37,648 bases of DNA, from the NCBI GenBank assembly GCA_910583675.1, contig CAJTYH010000029.1, forward strand, positions 1 through 37,648. Direction: 5' to 3'. The DNA comes from an uncultured Muribaculaceae bacterium. Its GTDB lineage: Bacteria > Bacteroidota > Bacteroidia > Bacteroidales > Muribaculaceae. Positions 17,046-25,929 of this stretch are shown in pieces; position 1 is the first letter of the stretch; each line of letters starts with the position of its first letter. The position numbers and the translations under genes are program-made. The notes under the pieces were generated by a model. The model did no database searches and had not been told where the DNA came from. It saw only the letters and a list, made by a program, of their open reading frames with translations.

Positions 17046-17879
17046 TCAATCTAACGTAGCGGGGATGGCCGAAGTGCGTTCACACCAAGGTTTTATGTCC
17101 GCCTCCTCATTACGTGATACGGCACGATCCCATAGGATCGGAGGCACGTTTACCTCATTTTCGTTGTCATCAACTATCACCATGGGGGATTCTGACATCA
17201 GTTCTACGGCCTCTTCTATGCTCAATGCTTTGTCAAGGGTTGCTTCCCCCACCGCATCACGACGCAATGAGGAAAGATGCGCACCAGACTTCAATGCAGT
17301 TCCTATGTCACGTGCCAGTGCGCGTATATACGTACCTTTGGAACATACCACCCTTACAGTGATCTCATTCTGGGAAAAAGACAGAAGCTCAAGCGAGTCT
17401 ATTACCAGCGTCTTGGCTTTAAGCTCCACTTCCTGACCGCTCCGTGCCATCTTATATGCCCTATGCCCGTCGACCTTTACTGCCGAATACACAGGAGGAA
17501 CCTGATTGATCGTCCCCGTGAATCGTGCAAGTGTCTCCTCCACCATTTCACGGGTTATATGGGAAGTCGGATAAGTGGCATCTACGGGAGTCTCCATGTC
17601 AAAAGACGGAGTGGTGGCACCTAAGGCTATTCCAGCCGTGTATGTCTTGGCACCCGCTTGGAGCTCATCAATGCGTTTTGTGGCGCGACCTGTGCATATT
17701 ATCATCACTCCTGTCGCCAATGGATCAAGAGTGCCTGCATGCCCGACTTTCAACTTGCGCACCCCTGATTTCCTGAGACGGGACGACAACTGGTTGCGTA
17801 CCTTCTTAACGACATGGAACGACGACCACCCATAGGGCTTGTCTATCACGAATATTTCACCTTCAATAGGCCTGAGCAT
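17046..17879 (-). CDS. truB: tRNA pseudouridine(55) synthase
   Basis: TruB makes pseudouridine 55 in the T loop of tRNAs. The 277 residues open with IDKPYGWSSFHVVKKVR. The catalytic motif is KVGHAGTLDPLATG near residues 46-59, with its aspartate as nucleophile. GTYIRALARDIG near residue 185 is also conserved. The protein ends in a short tail rather than a long PUA domain. It lies 39 nt after uppP in the ftsX operon. Confidence 0.95.
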   Translation of the reverse strand: MLRPIEGEIFVIDKPYGWSSFHVVKKVRNQLSSRLRKSGVRKLKVGHAGTLDPLATGVMIICTGRATKRIDELQAGAKTYTAGIALGATTPSFDMETPVDATYPTSHITREMVEETLARFTGTINQVPPVYSAVKVDGHRAYKMARSGQEVELKAKTLVIDSLELLSFSQNEITVRVVCSKGTYIRALARDIGTALKSGAHLSSLRRDAVGEATLDKALSIEEAVELMSESPMVIVDDNENEVNVPPILWDRAVSRNEEADIKPWCERTSAIPATLD

Positions 17880-17918
17880 AATTCTCCGGTTTACTTTTAA
17901 TTTTGCAAAACCTCAAAT

Positions 17919-18758
17919 TTACCAGCAAATGCAAAGTATGCCCACTGCCAGGCAATATATCGAGAACCAAACCAGTTTGCCTCGTGACACAAGGCTTATC
18001 ATCCATTTGCACGCCAGGCATCCCACGATGAAAGAGGCCATGAAGCCTACGATCATCGGAACTGCTCCTACGGGCGAATCCAGCTCACCGGGAGCAGCCT
18101 TCATTATTTTCACGAGACTGAGCAACGCTTCTCCAAGAATGGGAATGATCACCATAAAAAATGAGAACTGTGCCACCTGATCGCGCTTGTCACCAAGGAT
18201 GATACCGGTGGCAATAGTTGTGCCGGAACGACTAAGCCCGGGCAATACCGCTATCGCTTGTCCGATACCTATGACGAATGCATCCATCCATGAAATATTT
18301 CGCCCGGAACGTTTATTGGCGCGAAATTCCCGATTGCGGAAAAAATGTGCGAAAGCGAGCAATAGAGCCGTTACACAAAGGCATATCCCTACAGTAAGGA
18401 GATTATTGCCCCCATCTTCGGAAACTCCGAAAAAAGAGGAGATTTCATCCTTGAAGCAAAGCCCTACGATTCCTACCGGTATGCAGGACAATAATATTTT
18501 CCAGACATATTCGGTGTTTTCATCACGGCGCAACGTGAAAAAGGAGGTACAAAGCGGTACAAAACGACGCCATAACACAACTATGGTGGACAACACCGTA
18601 GCCACATGAAGCACCAGGTCAAATTGCAGCGAATCTGCCCCGGACAGCTTTAGCCCGAGTATCTGACTGAAAATCTCAAGATGACCACTTGAACTTATAG
18701 GAAGATATTCCGCCAACCCCTGAACTATTCCTAAAATAAGGGCTTCTAACCAATCCAT
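17919..18758 (-). CDS. uppP: undecaprenyl-diphosphate phosphatase
   Basis: UppP (BacA) recycles undecaprenyl pyrophosphate to the monophosphate carrier lipid used for peptidoglycan and surface glycans. The 279-residue integral membrane protein has LPISSSGHLEIF near residues 19-30 and LPGLSRSGTTIATG near residue 160. It has about eight hydrophobic segments. It follows the DUF3098 gene, an arrangement common in Bacteroidetes. Confidence 0.95.
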   Translation of the reverse strand: MDWLEALILGIVQGLAEYLPISSSGHLEIFSQILGLKLSGADSLQFDLVLHVATVLSTIVVLWRRFVPLCTSFFTLRRDENTEYVWKILLSCIPVGIVGLCFKDEISSFFGVSEDGGNNLLTVGICLCVTALLLAFAHFFRNREFRANKRSGRNISWMDAFVIGIGQAIAVLPGLSRSGTTIATGIILGDKRDQVAQFSFFMVIIPILGEALLSLVKIMKAAPGELDSPVGAVPMIVGFMASFIVGCLACKWMISLVSRGKLVWFSIYCLAVGILCICW

Positions 18759-18823
18759 TCTATCTTACTTAGCTTTTACAACCAGTTTATTCTAACAACA
18801 TTTTATGCTGCCAGAAATACATT

Positions 18824-19114
18824 CTATTTTCTTGCGGGACGGACTATGATGGACACACCCATCGCCACGAATCCGAGAAATGCCATCGTCGGCCCTATTA
18901 CAATACGACGCACACTGAATATGTCGGGATTGAACTCCTCTGCGGAAGCCCCACCCAGCATCAGAAGAAAACCGATTACGATGACGGCACCTGAAATTGC
19001 CATCCAAATGAAATTCTTTCTGCACAACGGAAATTCCGAATCTGTTTCCTTTAGCAACCCCTTTGACTTATCGGAAGAGGGTTGAGCCTGTGCAGGTCTT
19101 GAAGATATGGCCAT
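18824..19114 (-). CDS. DUF3098 small membrane protein
   Basis: This 96-residue protein has a polar N-terminus followed by two hydrophobic segments, about residues 35-55 and 70-90. DIFSVRRIVIGP, between the helices, is characteristic of DUF3098. These proteins are encoded between ftsX and uppP in many Bacteroidetes. A link to cell envelope or division is inferred only from that conserved context. Confidence 0.85.
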   Translation of the reverse strand: MAISSRPAQAQPSSDKSKGLLKETDSEFPLCRKNFIWMAISGAVIVIGFLLMLGGASAEEFNPDIFSVRRIVIGPTMAFLGFVAMGVSIIVRPARK

Positions 19115-19167
19115 AATTTTAAATATTATCTTAACTAACTACAATTAAATACGTCGGACGAACCGAG

Positions 19168-20043
19168 TCAATCAAACATCTCGTCGTAATTTTTCCGCAA
19201 ATATCTGTTCGTCGCAAAAAAAGCCGCGATCATGCAGATCAATACGCCAAGAATCACCATACCGCAACAGATGATACCTAACGCATCCCAAGGCAGGAAC
19301 GCCGTCAGCAGGTTCTTTTCCCAGCTATCCACCCATGCCACTATCGCAAAAAGCAACCCCGATGCCAGAAATCCGGCAATGACTCCTTGCCAGCAATTGA
19401 TCATAATGAACGGGCGACGTATGAAGCCACCTTTCGCACCCACCAGTTTCATGGTGTGTATGAGAAAACGACGGGAATATACGGTAAGACGCACCGTATT
19501 GTTTATCAATACAAAGGAAATCAACAACAGCGCCCCCGCAATAACGAAGAGTATGAGGTTCAAATATTGGGCGTTACGATTGAGGTTGCCTATCATTTCC
19601 GTATTGGCGGTAGCCTCCTCTACCTGAGGCATGGCATCCCACATGGCCACAATAGCTGTGATACTGTCCACGTTGGCATATTCCTCCTTCATGCGTATCT
19701 CAAGCATAGGGGCATAAGGATTCACCCCAAGAAGATCTACAAGCTCCCCACCATCACCCTTGGTTTCCTCTGCCATTACCTCATCGGCAGAAAGATATTT
19801 GAAATCAGAGATATAGGACGCGCCACTGCAGATGACCTTAAGAGAATCAACCGAAGCCTGCCCGACACTGTCGGCAAGAACCACGGTAAATCCCATTTTT
19901 TCCTTTATCTGGCGATTTATCCCGTGAAACGTTATATTTATGGCTCCTACCAGACCTATGATGAAGAGCACAAGCATCACACTGATAGTAGAAGTGACAT
20001 AGTCTCCCCATCCCGTCAGACGGTTACGATTTTTATTGTTCAT
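19168..20043 (-). CDS. ftsX: FtsX-like cell division permease
   Basis: FtsX is the membrane partner of the FtsE ATPase and activates cell-wall hydrolases at the septum. The 291 residues show the family layout. One membrane segment lies near residues 15-38 and a periplasmic domain follows to about residue 160. Three membrane segments occupy the C-terminal half, including LILFVIAGALLLISFVLI. The start ATG is at 20043 and a strong promoter lies about 80 bp upstream. ftsE is not in the window. It heads the ftsX-DUF3098-uppP-truB-queA-DUF2148 run. Confidence 0.93.
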   Translation of the reverse strand: MNNKNRNRLTGWGDYVTSTISVMLVLFIIGLVGAINITFHGINRQIKEKMGFTVVLADSVGQASVDSLKVICSGASYISDFKYLSADEVMAEETKGDGGELVDLLGVNPYAPMLEIRMKEEYANVDSITAIVAMWDAMPQVEEATANTEMIGNLNRNAQYLNLILFVIAGALLLISFVLINNTVRLTVYSRRFLIHTMKLVGAKGGFIRRPFIMINCWQGVIAGFLASGLLFAIVAWVDSWEKNLLTAFLPWDALGIICCGMVILGVLICMIAAFFATNRYLRKNYDEMFD

Positions 20044-20120
20044 AATACCTTAGACGTGCTAACCTTTGGCGTAAGGATCACGATATACGCCCGACACAGG
20101 CATAATCCTCCAAATCTTTG

Positions 20121-20152
20121 CAAAATTACAACAAGACGCTCCCCGCGTCAAG
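20121..20152 (-). promoter_or_regulatory. promoter of the ftsX operon
   Basis: On the minus strand, CTTG at 20152-20149 is followed after 20 bp by TAATTTTG at 20128-20121, matching the Bacteroidetes -33/-7 architecture. Most of the spacer is a dyad, GACGC/GCGTC with a five-base centre (20135-20149). This could be an operator or the end of the miaB transcript. Confidence 0.65.
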
Positions 20153-20200
20153 CATTTTAACAACTTTTATACTTTACAAAAGATACTACACAGGTCATCC

Positions 20201-21586
20201 TTATGCAAGTTCACAAAGAAGGGTGGCGGAAGAACTGCCTACGACCCTTACCTTGACCAAGTCTCCGATATGGAAACCGCCGGCCGGGAATACGGCGGCT
20301 TTGTTCTGTGACGTGCGTCCCATCCATTGCGACCGGCTGCGTTTTGAGACCCCCTCGACAAGCACCTCGAACACCTTACCGACATCCGCCGCATTTGACT
20401 CTGCGGAAAGCGAATTCTGAAGGGCGATCATACGGTTGAGGCGATCTATCTTTACATCTTCGGGGACATTGTCAGGCATCGTACGGGATGCCAGTGTGCC
20501 GGGACGTTCCGAATATTTAAACATGAACGCAGAGTCAAAAGCAGCCTCCCTCATAAGAGAAAGTGTCTGCTGGAAGTCCTCTTCAGATTCGTCATGGAAA
20601 CCGGTAAAAAGATCCGTGGATATGCCACAGTCGGGTATTCTTGAGCGTATCGCTTTTATCCTATCCAGATACCACTCCCTGGTATATTTGCGATTCATGG
20701 ACTTGAGCACTGAGTTGCTTCCAGATTGAACCGGCAAATGGATATGTCTGCATATGTTCGGATAACGTGCAATAATCTCTATCGTTTCATCGCTCATATC
20801 CTTGGGATGGGAAGTCGTGAACCGTATGCGCATATCCGGAGCCGACTCCGCTACGATGGAAAGTAATCCCGGAAACGTCACTTCACCTCTGTTCGGATCA
20901 ACAAAACGATAACTGTTCACATTTTGCCCAAGAAGCGTAACTTCCTTGAAACCTTTCCGCCGCAGATCAGCCACCTCTCCGAGAATGCTCTCTATCTCAC
21001 GGCTGCGTTCGCGACCACGAGTATAGGGCACTATGCAATACGAACAGAAATTGTTGCAGCCGCGCATTATGCTTACGAAACCGCTAACACGGTTTCCTCC
21101 GATACGGCTCGGCAATACATCACGGTATGTCTCGGTGGTACTCAACTCCACATTTATGGCTTTCTGCCCCGCTTCCACAGACGCAAACAGGTTTGGCAGA
21201 TCCAGATAGGCATCCGGCCCGGCTACAAGATCCACTCCATGTTCGTTGATAAGAACATCCTTCACTCGCTCTGCCATACAACCTATTACACCTACAATGA
21301 ACCTGTGTCCACTCTTGCGACGGCGCAATGAAGAAAAGTATTGCAATCTCGAAAATATTTTCTGCTCGGCATTATCGCGTATGGAGCAGGTATTGATAAG
21401 CACGGCATCAGCCGTCTCCACATCGTCGGAATGAACATATCCCGCCATGCCCATTATTGATGCCACAACCTCGCTGTCTGCTACATTCATCTGACAGCCA
21501 TAGGTTTCAATGTACAGTTTCTTCTCTAGGACGCTACCGTCCGGGCAATCTATGCCCACTATATGATCTTCGTTTCTCTTATCCAT
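20201..21586 (-). CDS. miaB: tRNA-2-methylthio-N6-dimethylallyladenosine synthase
   Basis: MiaB is a radical-SAM methylthiotransferase that modifies A37 of tRNAs reading UNN codons. About 461 residues. The N-terminal UPF0004 domain has YIETYGCQMNVADSEV. The radical-SAM triad is in MRGCNNFCSYCIVPYTRGRE, near residues 171-190. A C-terminal TRAM domain ends the protein. The open frame extends to 21652; I chose the ATG at 21586 because the domain begins about 25 residues later and it is downstream of a good promoter. Confidence 0.95.
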   Translation of the reverse strand: MDKRNEDHIVGIDCPDGSVLEKKLYIETYGCQMNVADSEVVASIMGMAGYVHSDDVETADAVLINTCSIRDNAEQKIFSRLQYFSSLRRRKSGHRFIVGVIGCMAERVKDVLINEHGVDLVAGPDAYLDLPNLFASVEAGQKAINVELSTTETYRDVLPSRIGGNRVSGFVSIMRGCNNFCSYCIVPYTRGRERSREIESILGEVADLRRKGFKEVTLLGQNVNSYRFVDPNRGEVTFPGLLSIVAESAPDMRIRFTTSHPKDMSDETIEIIARYPNICRHIHLPVQSGSNSVLKSMNRKYTREWYLDRIKAIRSRIPDCGISTDLFTGFHDESEEDFQQTLSLMREAAFDSAFMFKYSERPGTLASRTMPDNVPEDVKIDRLNRMIALQNSLSAESNAADVGKVFEVLVEGVSKRSRSQWMGRTSQNKAAVFPAGGFHIGDLVKVRVVGSSSATLLCELA

Positions 21587-21680
21587 ATCAATAATTAACC
21601 TCGCATCCCACCTCGGCAAACGGCTCTGCGCCATGACATGCAACCACACCATTCATGTGCTGAAAAACATGCGTGCAAAA

Positions 21681-21712
21681 TTTGCCAGATGACAGTAAAA
21701 GCCCTAATTTTG
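21681..21712 (+). promoter_or_regulatory. promoter of the CoA-transferase gene
   Basis: TTTG at 21681-21684, a 20-bp spacer and TAATTTTG at 21705-21712 match the consensus exactly. Transcription would start near 21719, leaving a leader of about 107 nt. The -7 box is 2 bp from the -7 box of the opposite miaB promoter. Confidence 0.65.
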
Positions 21713-21714
21713 TG

Positions 21715-21746
21715 CAAAAATAATAAAACAGTGACGTATCCACAAA
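21715..21746 (-). promoter_or_regulatory. promoter of miaB
   Basis: On the minus strand, TTTG at 21746-21743, a 20-bp spacer and TATTTTTG at 21722-21715 match the consensus exactly. The transcript would start near 21708 and run into miaB, whose start codon is about 120 nt on. Confidence 0.65.
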
Positions 21747-21763
21747 ATCCGTATCCACAAAAT
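21736..21763. repeat. tandem 13-bp repeat between miaB and the CoA-transferase gene
   Basis: GTATCCACAAAAT occurs at 21736-21748 and again at 21751-21763, a 15-bp period. The first copy covers the -33 box of the miaB promoter. GTATCCACA matches the DnaA box TTATCCACA at 8 of 9 positions, so a protein-binding role is possible. Confidence 0.6.
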
Positions 21764-21825
21764 TTCAATACTACGGATCAGTGGAAACAATGACACGCTA
21801 AAATATTATCACCTTAAAGTTTGCT

Positions 21826-23319
21826 ATGGCTTATGATTTTATCACCGCGAAAGAAGCGGCTGAGATGATTAACAACGGTGACACCATCGGCCTGTCCGGC
21901 TTTACCGCGCCAGGTGTACCGAAATCAATCCTGGAAGAGGTGGCACACAAGGCTGCCCACGAGCACGAACAAGGTCGTGAATTCAAAGTAAACATATTCA
22001 CCGGTGCATCTACGAGCGATCATGTAGACGGCATTCTCGCCCGAAACAACGCAATAAACATGCGTGCACCCTACCAGAATACTCCTGACCTCAGGAAACG
22101 CATAAACGCACACGATGCCCACTACTTTGACCGCCATCTTTCAGAAATGGCACAGGAAACCAGATATGGTTTCTACGGGGACACCGACATAGCTATCATA
22201 GAAGCTGCTGCCATATCCGAAGACGGTGAAGTGCTCCTGGGGTGCGGTCTAGGCAACATACCGACTTACGCCCCCCGGGCAAAGCATATCTTCATAGAAC
22301 TTAACGAAGCGCTCCCCCAGTCGCTCCTCGGTATGCACGACATATATCTCCCGGCAGATCCTCCCTACCGCCGCGAAATACCTATCTATAGCCCGAGCGA
22401 CCGTGCAGGACGCCCCACGTTGAAGATCGACCCGTCAAAAGTCCGTGGCATAGTGCGTACCAACATGCTTGACGGAGTGAAGCCATTCACCAAACCGGAT
22501 GCAATATCGGAGAAAATAGGTGCCAACGTAGTCCAGTTCCTCGTTAGCGAATACCAGAAAGGACGAATCCCGAAAGAGTTTCTCCCATTGCAAAGCGGCG
22601 TAGGAAACGTTGCGAATGCCGTGCTACATTACCTCTGCATGGACAAGGAGCTTCCAAACTTCATGATGTATACCGAAGTTGTTCAGGACTCGGTACTTGA
22701 ACTCCTCCGTGCAGGAAAATGCACATTCGCCAGCACATGCTCCATGACCTTCTCGGACGATGTGGAGCGCCAGCTCTTTGCCGACCTTGATTTCTTCCAT
22801 GACAAGATACTGATGCGCCCCGCTGAGATATCCAACAACCCCGAAGTCATCCGCAGACTTGGTGTCATAGCCATGAACACCGCATTGGAAGCTGACATTT
22901 TCGGCTGTGTAAACTCAACCCACGTACTTGGCACACGCATGATGAACGGCATAGGCGGATCCGGGGACTTCACACGCAACGCATATATCTCCATCTTCTC
23001 TTGTCCATCAGTTACAAAGGAAGGCTTGATAAGCAACATCGTACCAATGGTGTCGCATCCGGATCACAGCGAACATTCAGTGGACATACTGATCACAGAC
23101 CAGGGAATAGCAGACCTGCGTGCAAAGGATCCGCTGCAGCGTGCACATGAGATAATAAACAATTGCGCACATCCCGATTATCGTCCCATCCTGCGCGATT
23201 ACCTGAAACTCGCCAAAGGAGGTCAGACACCTGCTACGTTGCATGCCGCATATGAATTCCATACGGAATTCGCCAACTCCGGCGACATGCGAAATGTGGA
23301 CTTCTCCAAATTCGCATGA
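21826..23319 (+). CDS. acetyl-CoA hydrolase/transferase family, succinate-CoA transferase type
   Basis: The 497-residue protein fits the class I CoA-transferase family that includes succinate:acetate and propionyl-CoA:succinate CoA-transferases. FTGASTSDHVDG near residue 66, GCGLGNIPTYAPR near residue 140 and the catalytic-glutamate block MMYTEVVQDSVLEL near residue 285 are visible. GGSGDFTRNAYIS near residue 388 forms the CoA site. In Bacteroidales such an enzyme would fit propionate or acetate production from succinate. Exact acyl-CoA preference cannot be read from sequence. A perfect promoter lies upstream and several hairpins follow. Confidence 0.9.
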   Translation: MAYDFITAKEAAEMINNGDTIGLSGFTAPGVPKSILEEVAHKAAHEHEQGREFKVNIFTGASTSDHVDGILARNNAINMRAPYQNTPDLRKRINAHDAHYFDRHLSEMAQETRYGFYGDTDIAIIEAAAISEDGEVLLGCGLGNIPTYAPRAKHIFIELNEALPQSLLGMHDIYLPADPPYRREIPIYSPSDRAGRPTLKIDPSKVRGIVRTNMLDGVKPFTKPDAISEKIGANVVQFLVSEYQKGRIPKEFLPLQSGVGNVANAVLHYLCMDKELPNFMMYTEVVQDSVLELLRAGKCTFASTCSMTFSDDVERQLFADLDFFHDKILMRPAEISNNPEVIRRLGVIAMNTALEADIFGCVNSTHVLGTRMMNGIGGSGDFTRNAYISIFSCPSVTKEGLISNIVPMVSHPDHSEHSVDILITDQGIADLRAKDPLQRAHEIINNCAHPDYRPILRDYLKLAKGGQTPATLHAAYEFHTEFANSGDMRNVDFSKFA

Positions 23320-23425
23320 CATCGCCTTGATAAGGCCACAAACAAATCTGGCACCATAGCCGGATATCCAAAGAGAATCTTTTGGAATAAGGGATTCCTG
23401 GAAATCCCTTAAATCTGAATATCAC

Positions 23426-23468
23426 GAAGGCGTACCACGGAAACAATGCGTTCCAACGGTACGCCTTC
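23426..23468 (+). terminator. strong hairpin after the CoA-transferase gene
   Basis: An 11-bp perfect stem, GAAGGCGTACC (23426-23436) with GGTACGCCTTC (23458-23468), encloses a second stem, GGAA/TTCC. No long T run follows. An ATG at 23446 lies in its loop and begins an open frame into the transporter. The element may be a terminator or may control that gene. Confidence 0.55.
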
Positions 23469-23514
23469 TTGCTCCACCAGCCATAACGTCTTTACAAACC
23501 CTTCGTTCAATACA

Positions 23515-24450
23515 ATGAGCTTATCTGAGTTGCGCATGCGATTGAAGCCTTGGATGCTGCCGATTGCAATGTTCCTTGGCATCGTGCTTCACAATTACAT
23601 CGGCTACGTCGCATTCCTTTCAAAATACATAATATTTGTGATGCTGCTCATAACATATACACGCATCAAGATCAGTGATTTTCATATTGGAGGATATGTC
23701 TGGTGGCTACTCGCCGTACAGATTTTCGGAGCCATAGGAGCCTACCTCATTATAAAACCGTTCAATGAGCTCATTGCACAAGGAGTATTCATCTGTATCA
23801 TTTGTCCGACGGCCACTGCTGCCCCGGTGATAACCAGCATGCTGGGGGGATCCATCTCAAAAGTCGCCACATATTCCCTGTTCAGTAACGTCGCCGTAGC
23901 ATTCCTTGCCCCACTTCTCCTTTCATGGCTCGGACAGGAGGGTGGCACACACAACACAGCAACCTTTGCAGTTTCACTGTATGAGATATCCCTTACCGTC
24001 CTGCCCATGATTCTTGGCCCCCTCGTTGTTGCGTTTATGATGGAAAGATATGCCCCAAAGGCACATAAGGCAATCTCAACGCACCAGGGGCTATCCTTTT
24101 ACATCTGGGCATTCGCATTGATAATCGTCGTAGGAAATTCCGTAAGTTTTTTGTTAAAGGAACCGGCCTCAATGATCCCCGTCATAATCCTCCTTGCCAT
24201 TGCGTCGATGCTGGCTTGCATCGCACAATTTGCAGCAGGTAGGGTTATTGGAGGGAGATATGGCGATAAAATCTCAGGTGCACAAAGCCTTGGGCAGAAA
24301 AATACAGTGCTCGCCATATGGCTCGCACTCTCATACTTGAATCCGATCGTGTCTATCGCACCCGCTGCATACGTGGCATGGCATAACACCATTAATTCAT
24401 GGCAGATTTATCGCCACGAGAAAGATCGCGCCTCCCAGCACAGGCAATAG
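23515..24450 (+). CDS. bile acid:sodium symporter family transporter
   Basis: About 311 residues with nine or ten hydrophobic segments. IICPTATAAPVITSMLGG near residue 100 and SLGQKNTVLAIWLALSYLNP near 263 fit the BASS/SBF transporter fold. These proteins import organic anions with sodium. The substrate is unknown; a bile acid substrate should not be assumed for a gut Bacteroidales member. The open frame reaches back to 23446, but that codon lies in a hairpin and the upstream residues are polar, so I prefer the ATG at 23515. Confidence 0.82.
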   Translation: MSLSELRMRLKPWMLPIAMFLGIVLHNYIGYVAFLSKYIIFVMLLITYTRIKISDFHIGGYVWWLLAVQIFGAIGAYLIIKPFNELIAQGVFICIICPTATAAPVITSMLGGSISKVATYSLFSNVAVAFLAPLLLSWLGQEGGTHNTATFAVSLYEISLTVLPMILGPLVVAFMMERYAPKAHKAISTHQGLSFYIWAFALIIVVGNSVSFLLKEPASMIPVIILLAIASMLACIAQFAAGRVIGGRYGDKISGAQSLGQKNTVLAIWLALSYLNPIVSIAPAAYVAWHNTINSWQIYRHEKDRASQHRQ

Positions 24451-24601
24451 ACACACATTTCAGGTGTTCCAAGTGCCAACTTCATGTTTACGGATTAACT
24501 TTTAGTAACTTAATACGTTATATTATTAGACAGCGTTCAGATTCAGTTAGGATTGACAAGACAGAGCGCTGACATTCTAAATCATATAATGTAATTAAGA
24601 C

Positions 24602-25285
24602 ATGGATAGCATGTATGAAACGTTGATGAGCTTACCACTATTCGCAGGCACATCACATCAGAAATTGTCCGACATCATTGGAAAATACAGATTTCATTTT
24701 CTCAAGTACGCTCCAGGAGAAAGGATCGTATCCGAAGGAGACGCGTGCACACATCTGAAATGCATTATAGGCGGGTATGTCGGGGTAACTATAAGTAATG
24801 ACTCCAAACGTTTGCGCGTCAGTCAGACACTGGAAGCGCCAGATGTCATATCACCGGATTTCTTTTTCGGAAAAACGACCCATTACCCCGCAACCGCAAC
24901 CGCACTCACTGACACCGGCATAGTCCAGATAGACAAAGGTGACTATATGAATATCATCACTTCGGATCCGATTTTTCTATTCAATTATCTCAATCTGCTT
25001 TCAATGAATGCACAGCTATCTGTCAAAGGGGTACTTGCATTGACCAGTGGTTCTTTGGAAAAGCGTATATGCTACTGGATAATAGCCCTGACCCAAAACA
25101 ACGGTAAAAACATAACATTGGAGTGCCGCCACAAGGATATGTACACCGTCTTCGGGGTTCAACGCCAATCCTTGATTTCAGCACTTGACAATCTGAAAAA
25201 TCTCGGAGCCATAGAATATGACAGCAAAGAAATAAGAGTTGCCGACAGAAGGCTACTTATGACAATTTTGACGAAGGAGGATTAA
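24602..25285 (+). CDS. Crp/Fnr family transcriptional regulator
   Basis: The 227 residues comprise an N-terminal cyclic-nucleotide-binding-like beta-roll, with FLKYAPGERIVSEGDACTHL near residue 33. A dimerisation helix follows, then a C-terminal winged helix with recognition helix VQRQSLISALDNLKNLGAIE near residue 185. The ligand is unknown; Bacteroidetes members often lack the residues needed to bind cAMP. It stands alone after the transporter and before a long non-coding stretch. An ATG at 24611 is an alternative start. Confidence 0.88.
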   Translation: MDSMYETLMSLPLFAGTSHQKLSDIIGKYRFHFLKYAPGERIVSEGDACTHLKCIIGGYVGVTISNDSKRLRVSQTLEAPDVISPDFFFGKTTHYPATATALTDTGIVQIDKGDYMNIITSDPIFLFNYLNLLSMNAQLSVKGVLALTSGSLEKRICYWIIALTQNNGKNITLECRHKDMYTVFGVQRQSLISALDNLKNLGAIEYDSKEIRVADRRLLMTILTKED

Positions 25286-25443
25286 CAATCCCTATTTTAC
25301 AATGTCTCAAAACTATATAAGCACCATATATTCATCTATATCATCGCTAGCATACCTACCACTTAACATATTTAAATCCAGTAGATTATAATATCACACA
25401 ATCTATATTAGTCTATATATGCATCATATCGCTATTGCACATG

Positions 25444-25475
25444 CTTGACAAGAGGAATCACATGTATTAATTTTG
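25444..25475 (+). promoter_or_regulatory. promoter of a putative non-coding transcript upstream of ompA
   Basis: CTTG at 25444-25447, a 20-bp spacer and TAATTTTG at 25468-25475 fit the Bacteroidetes consensus well. The predicted start is near 25482, about 450 nt before the nearest downstream coding start. Confidence 0.65.
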
Positions 25476-25481
25476 CAACAG

Positions 25482-25735
25482 CGACAGGAAAACAATTCCG
25501 CCGCAGGATTAAAGACAAAAGGATTTGTTTGATTTTAAGGAATCTGTTTTAAGGTTAGTATTCTGCATGTCGACAAACATGCATATAAAATGAAATTGGT
25601 AAAGATTGAATCGCAACATTGCAATTACGATTTTCAAAAATGTTAAATCGTGTTTTATGTTAGGTTTGTTACTCCTGAAACATGGGTAAAAAACATAGGG
25701 ATCGCTTCGGGATGAAGAGGTTCCTATATTTTTTA
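25482..25735 (+). ncRNA. putative small RNA or structured leader (about 250 nt)
   Basis: In the 644-nt gap between the Crp gene and ompA, a good promoter and an intrinsic terminator bracket a stretch with no credible ORF. It has several self-complementary segments. TGCATGT (25564-25570) pairs with ACATGCA (25577-25583). ACGATTT (25627-25633) pairs with AAATCGT (25645-25651). The terminator hairpin is at 25695-25727. I could not match it to tmRNA, RNase P RNA or another known class by eye. It may be a free small RNA or an attenuated leader of ompA. Nothing else was recognised in 25286-25443 or 25740-25929. Confidence 0.45.
25695..25734 (+). terminator. intrinsic terminator of the putative small RNA
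   Basis: ATAGGGATC (25695-25703) pairs with GGTTCCTAT (25719-25727) over nine positions including two G-U pairs. An inner CTTC/GAAG stem extends it. Six T residues follow at 25729-25734. Confidence 0.65.
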
Positions 25736-25929
25736 TCCAAGCATCGTTTACAAAACCGGCAAATTAAACGAAACCATAACAAAGCGAAATTGAACCAAAA
25801 AATCGCTAAGTGCGTTATGTAGACAAAGTCAGTGCTCCGGGGGACATATTAATTTACGCTTCATTTTCCCTTCGCGGACACTTTATGAGAGATGTAAATA
25901 CTATTTTGTAAACTAAATTCTATTGTGAG

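Noticed and set aside
19387..20160. 257-codon open frame on the plus strand
   Set aside because: Antisense to ftsX and without family motifs; its composition follows the opposite coding frame.
21736..21763. Two DnaA-box-like repeats as a replication origin
   Set aside because: Only two imperfect boxes, no AT-rich unwinding region, and no dnaA or dnaN nearby.
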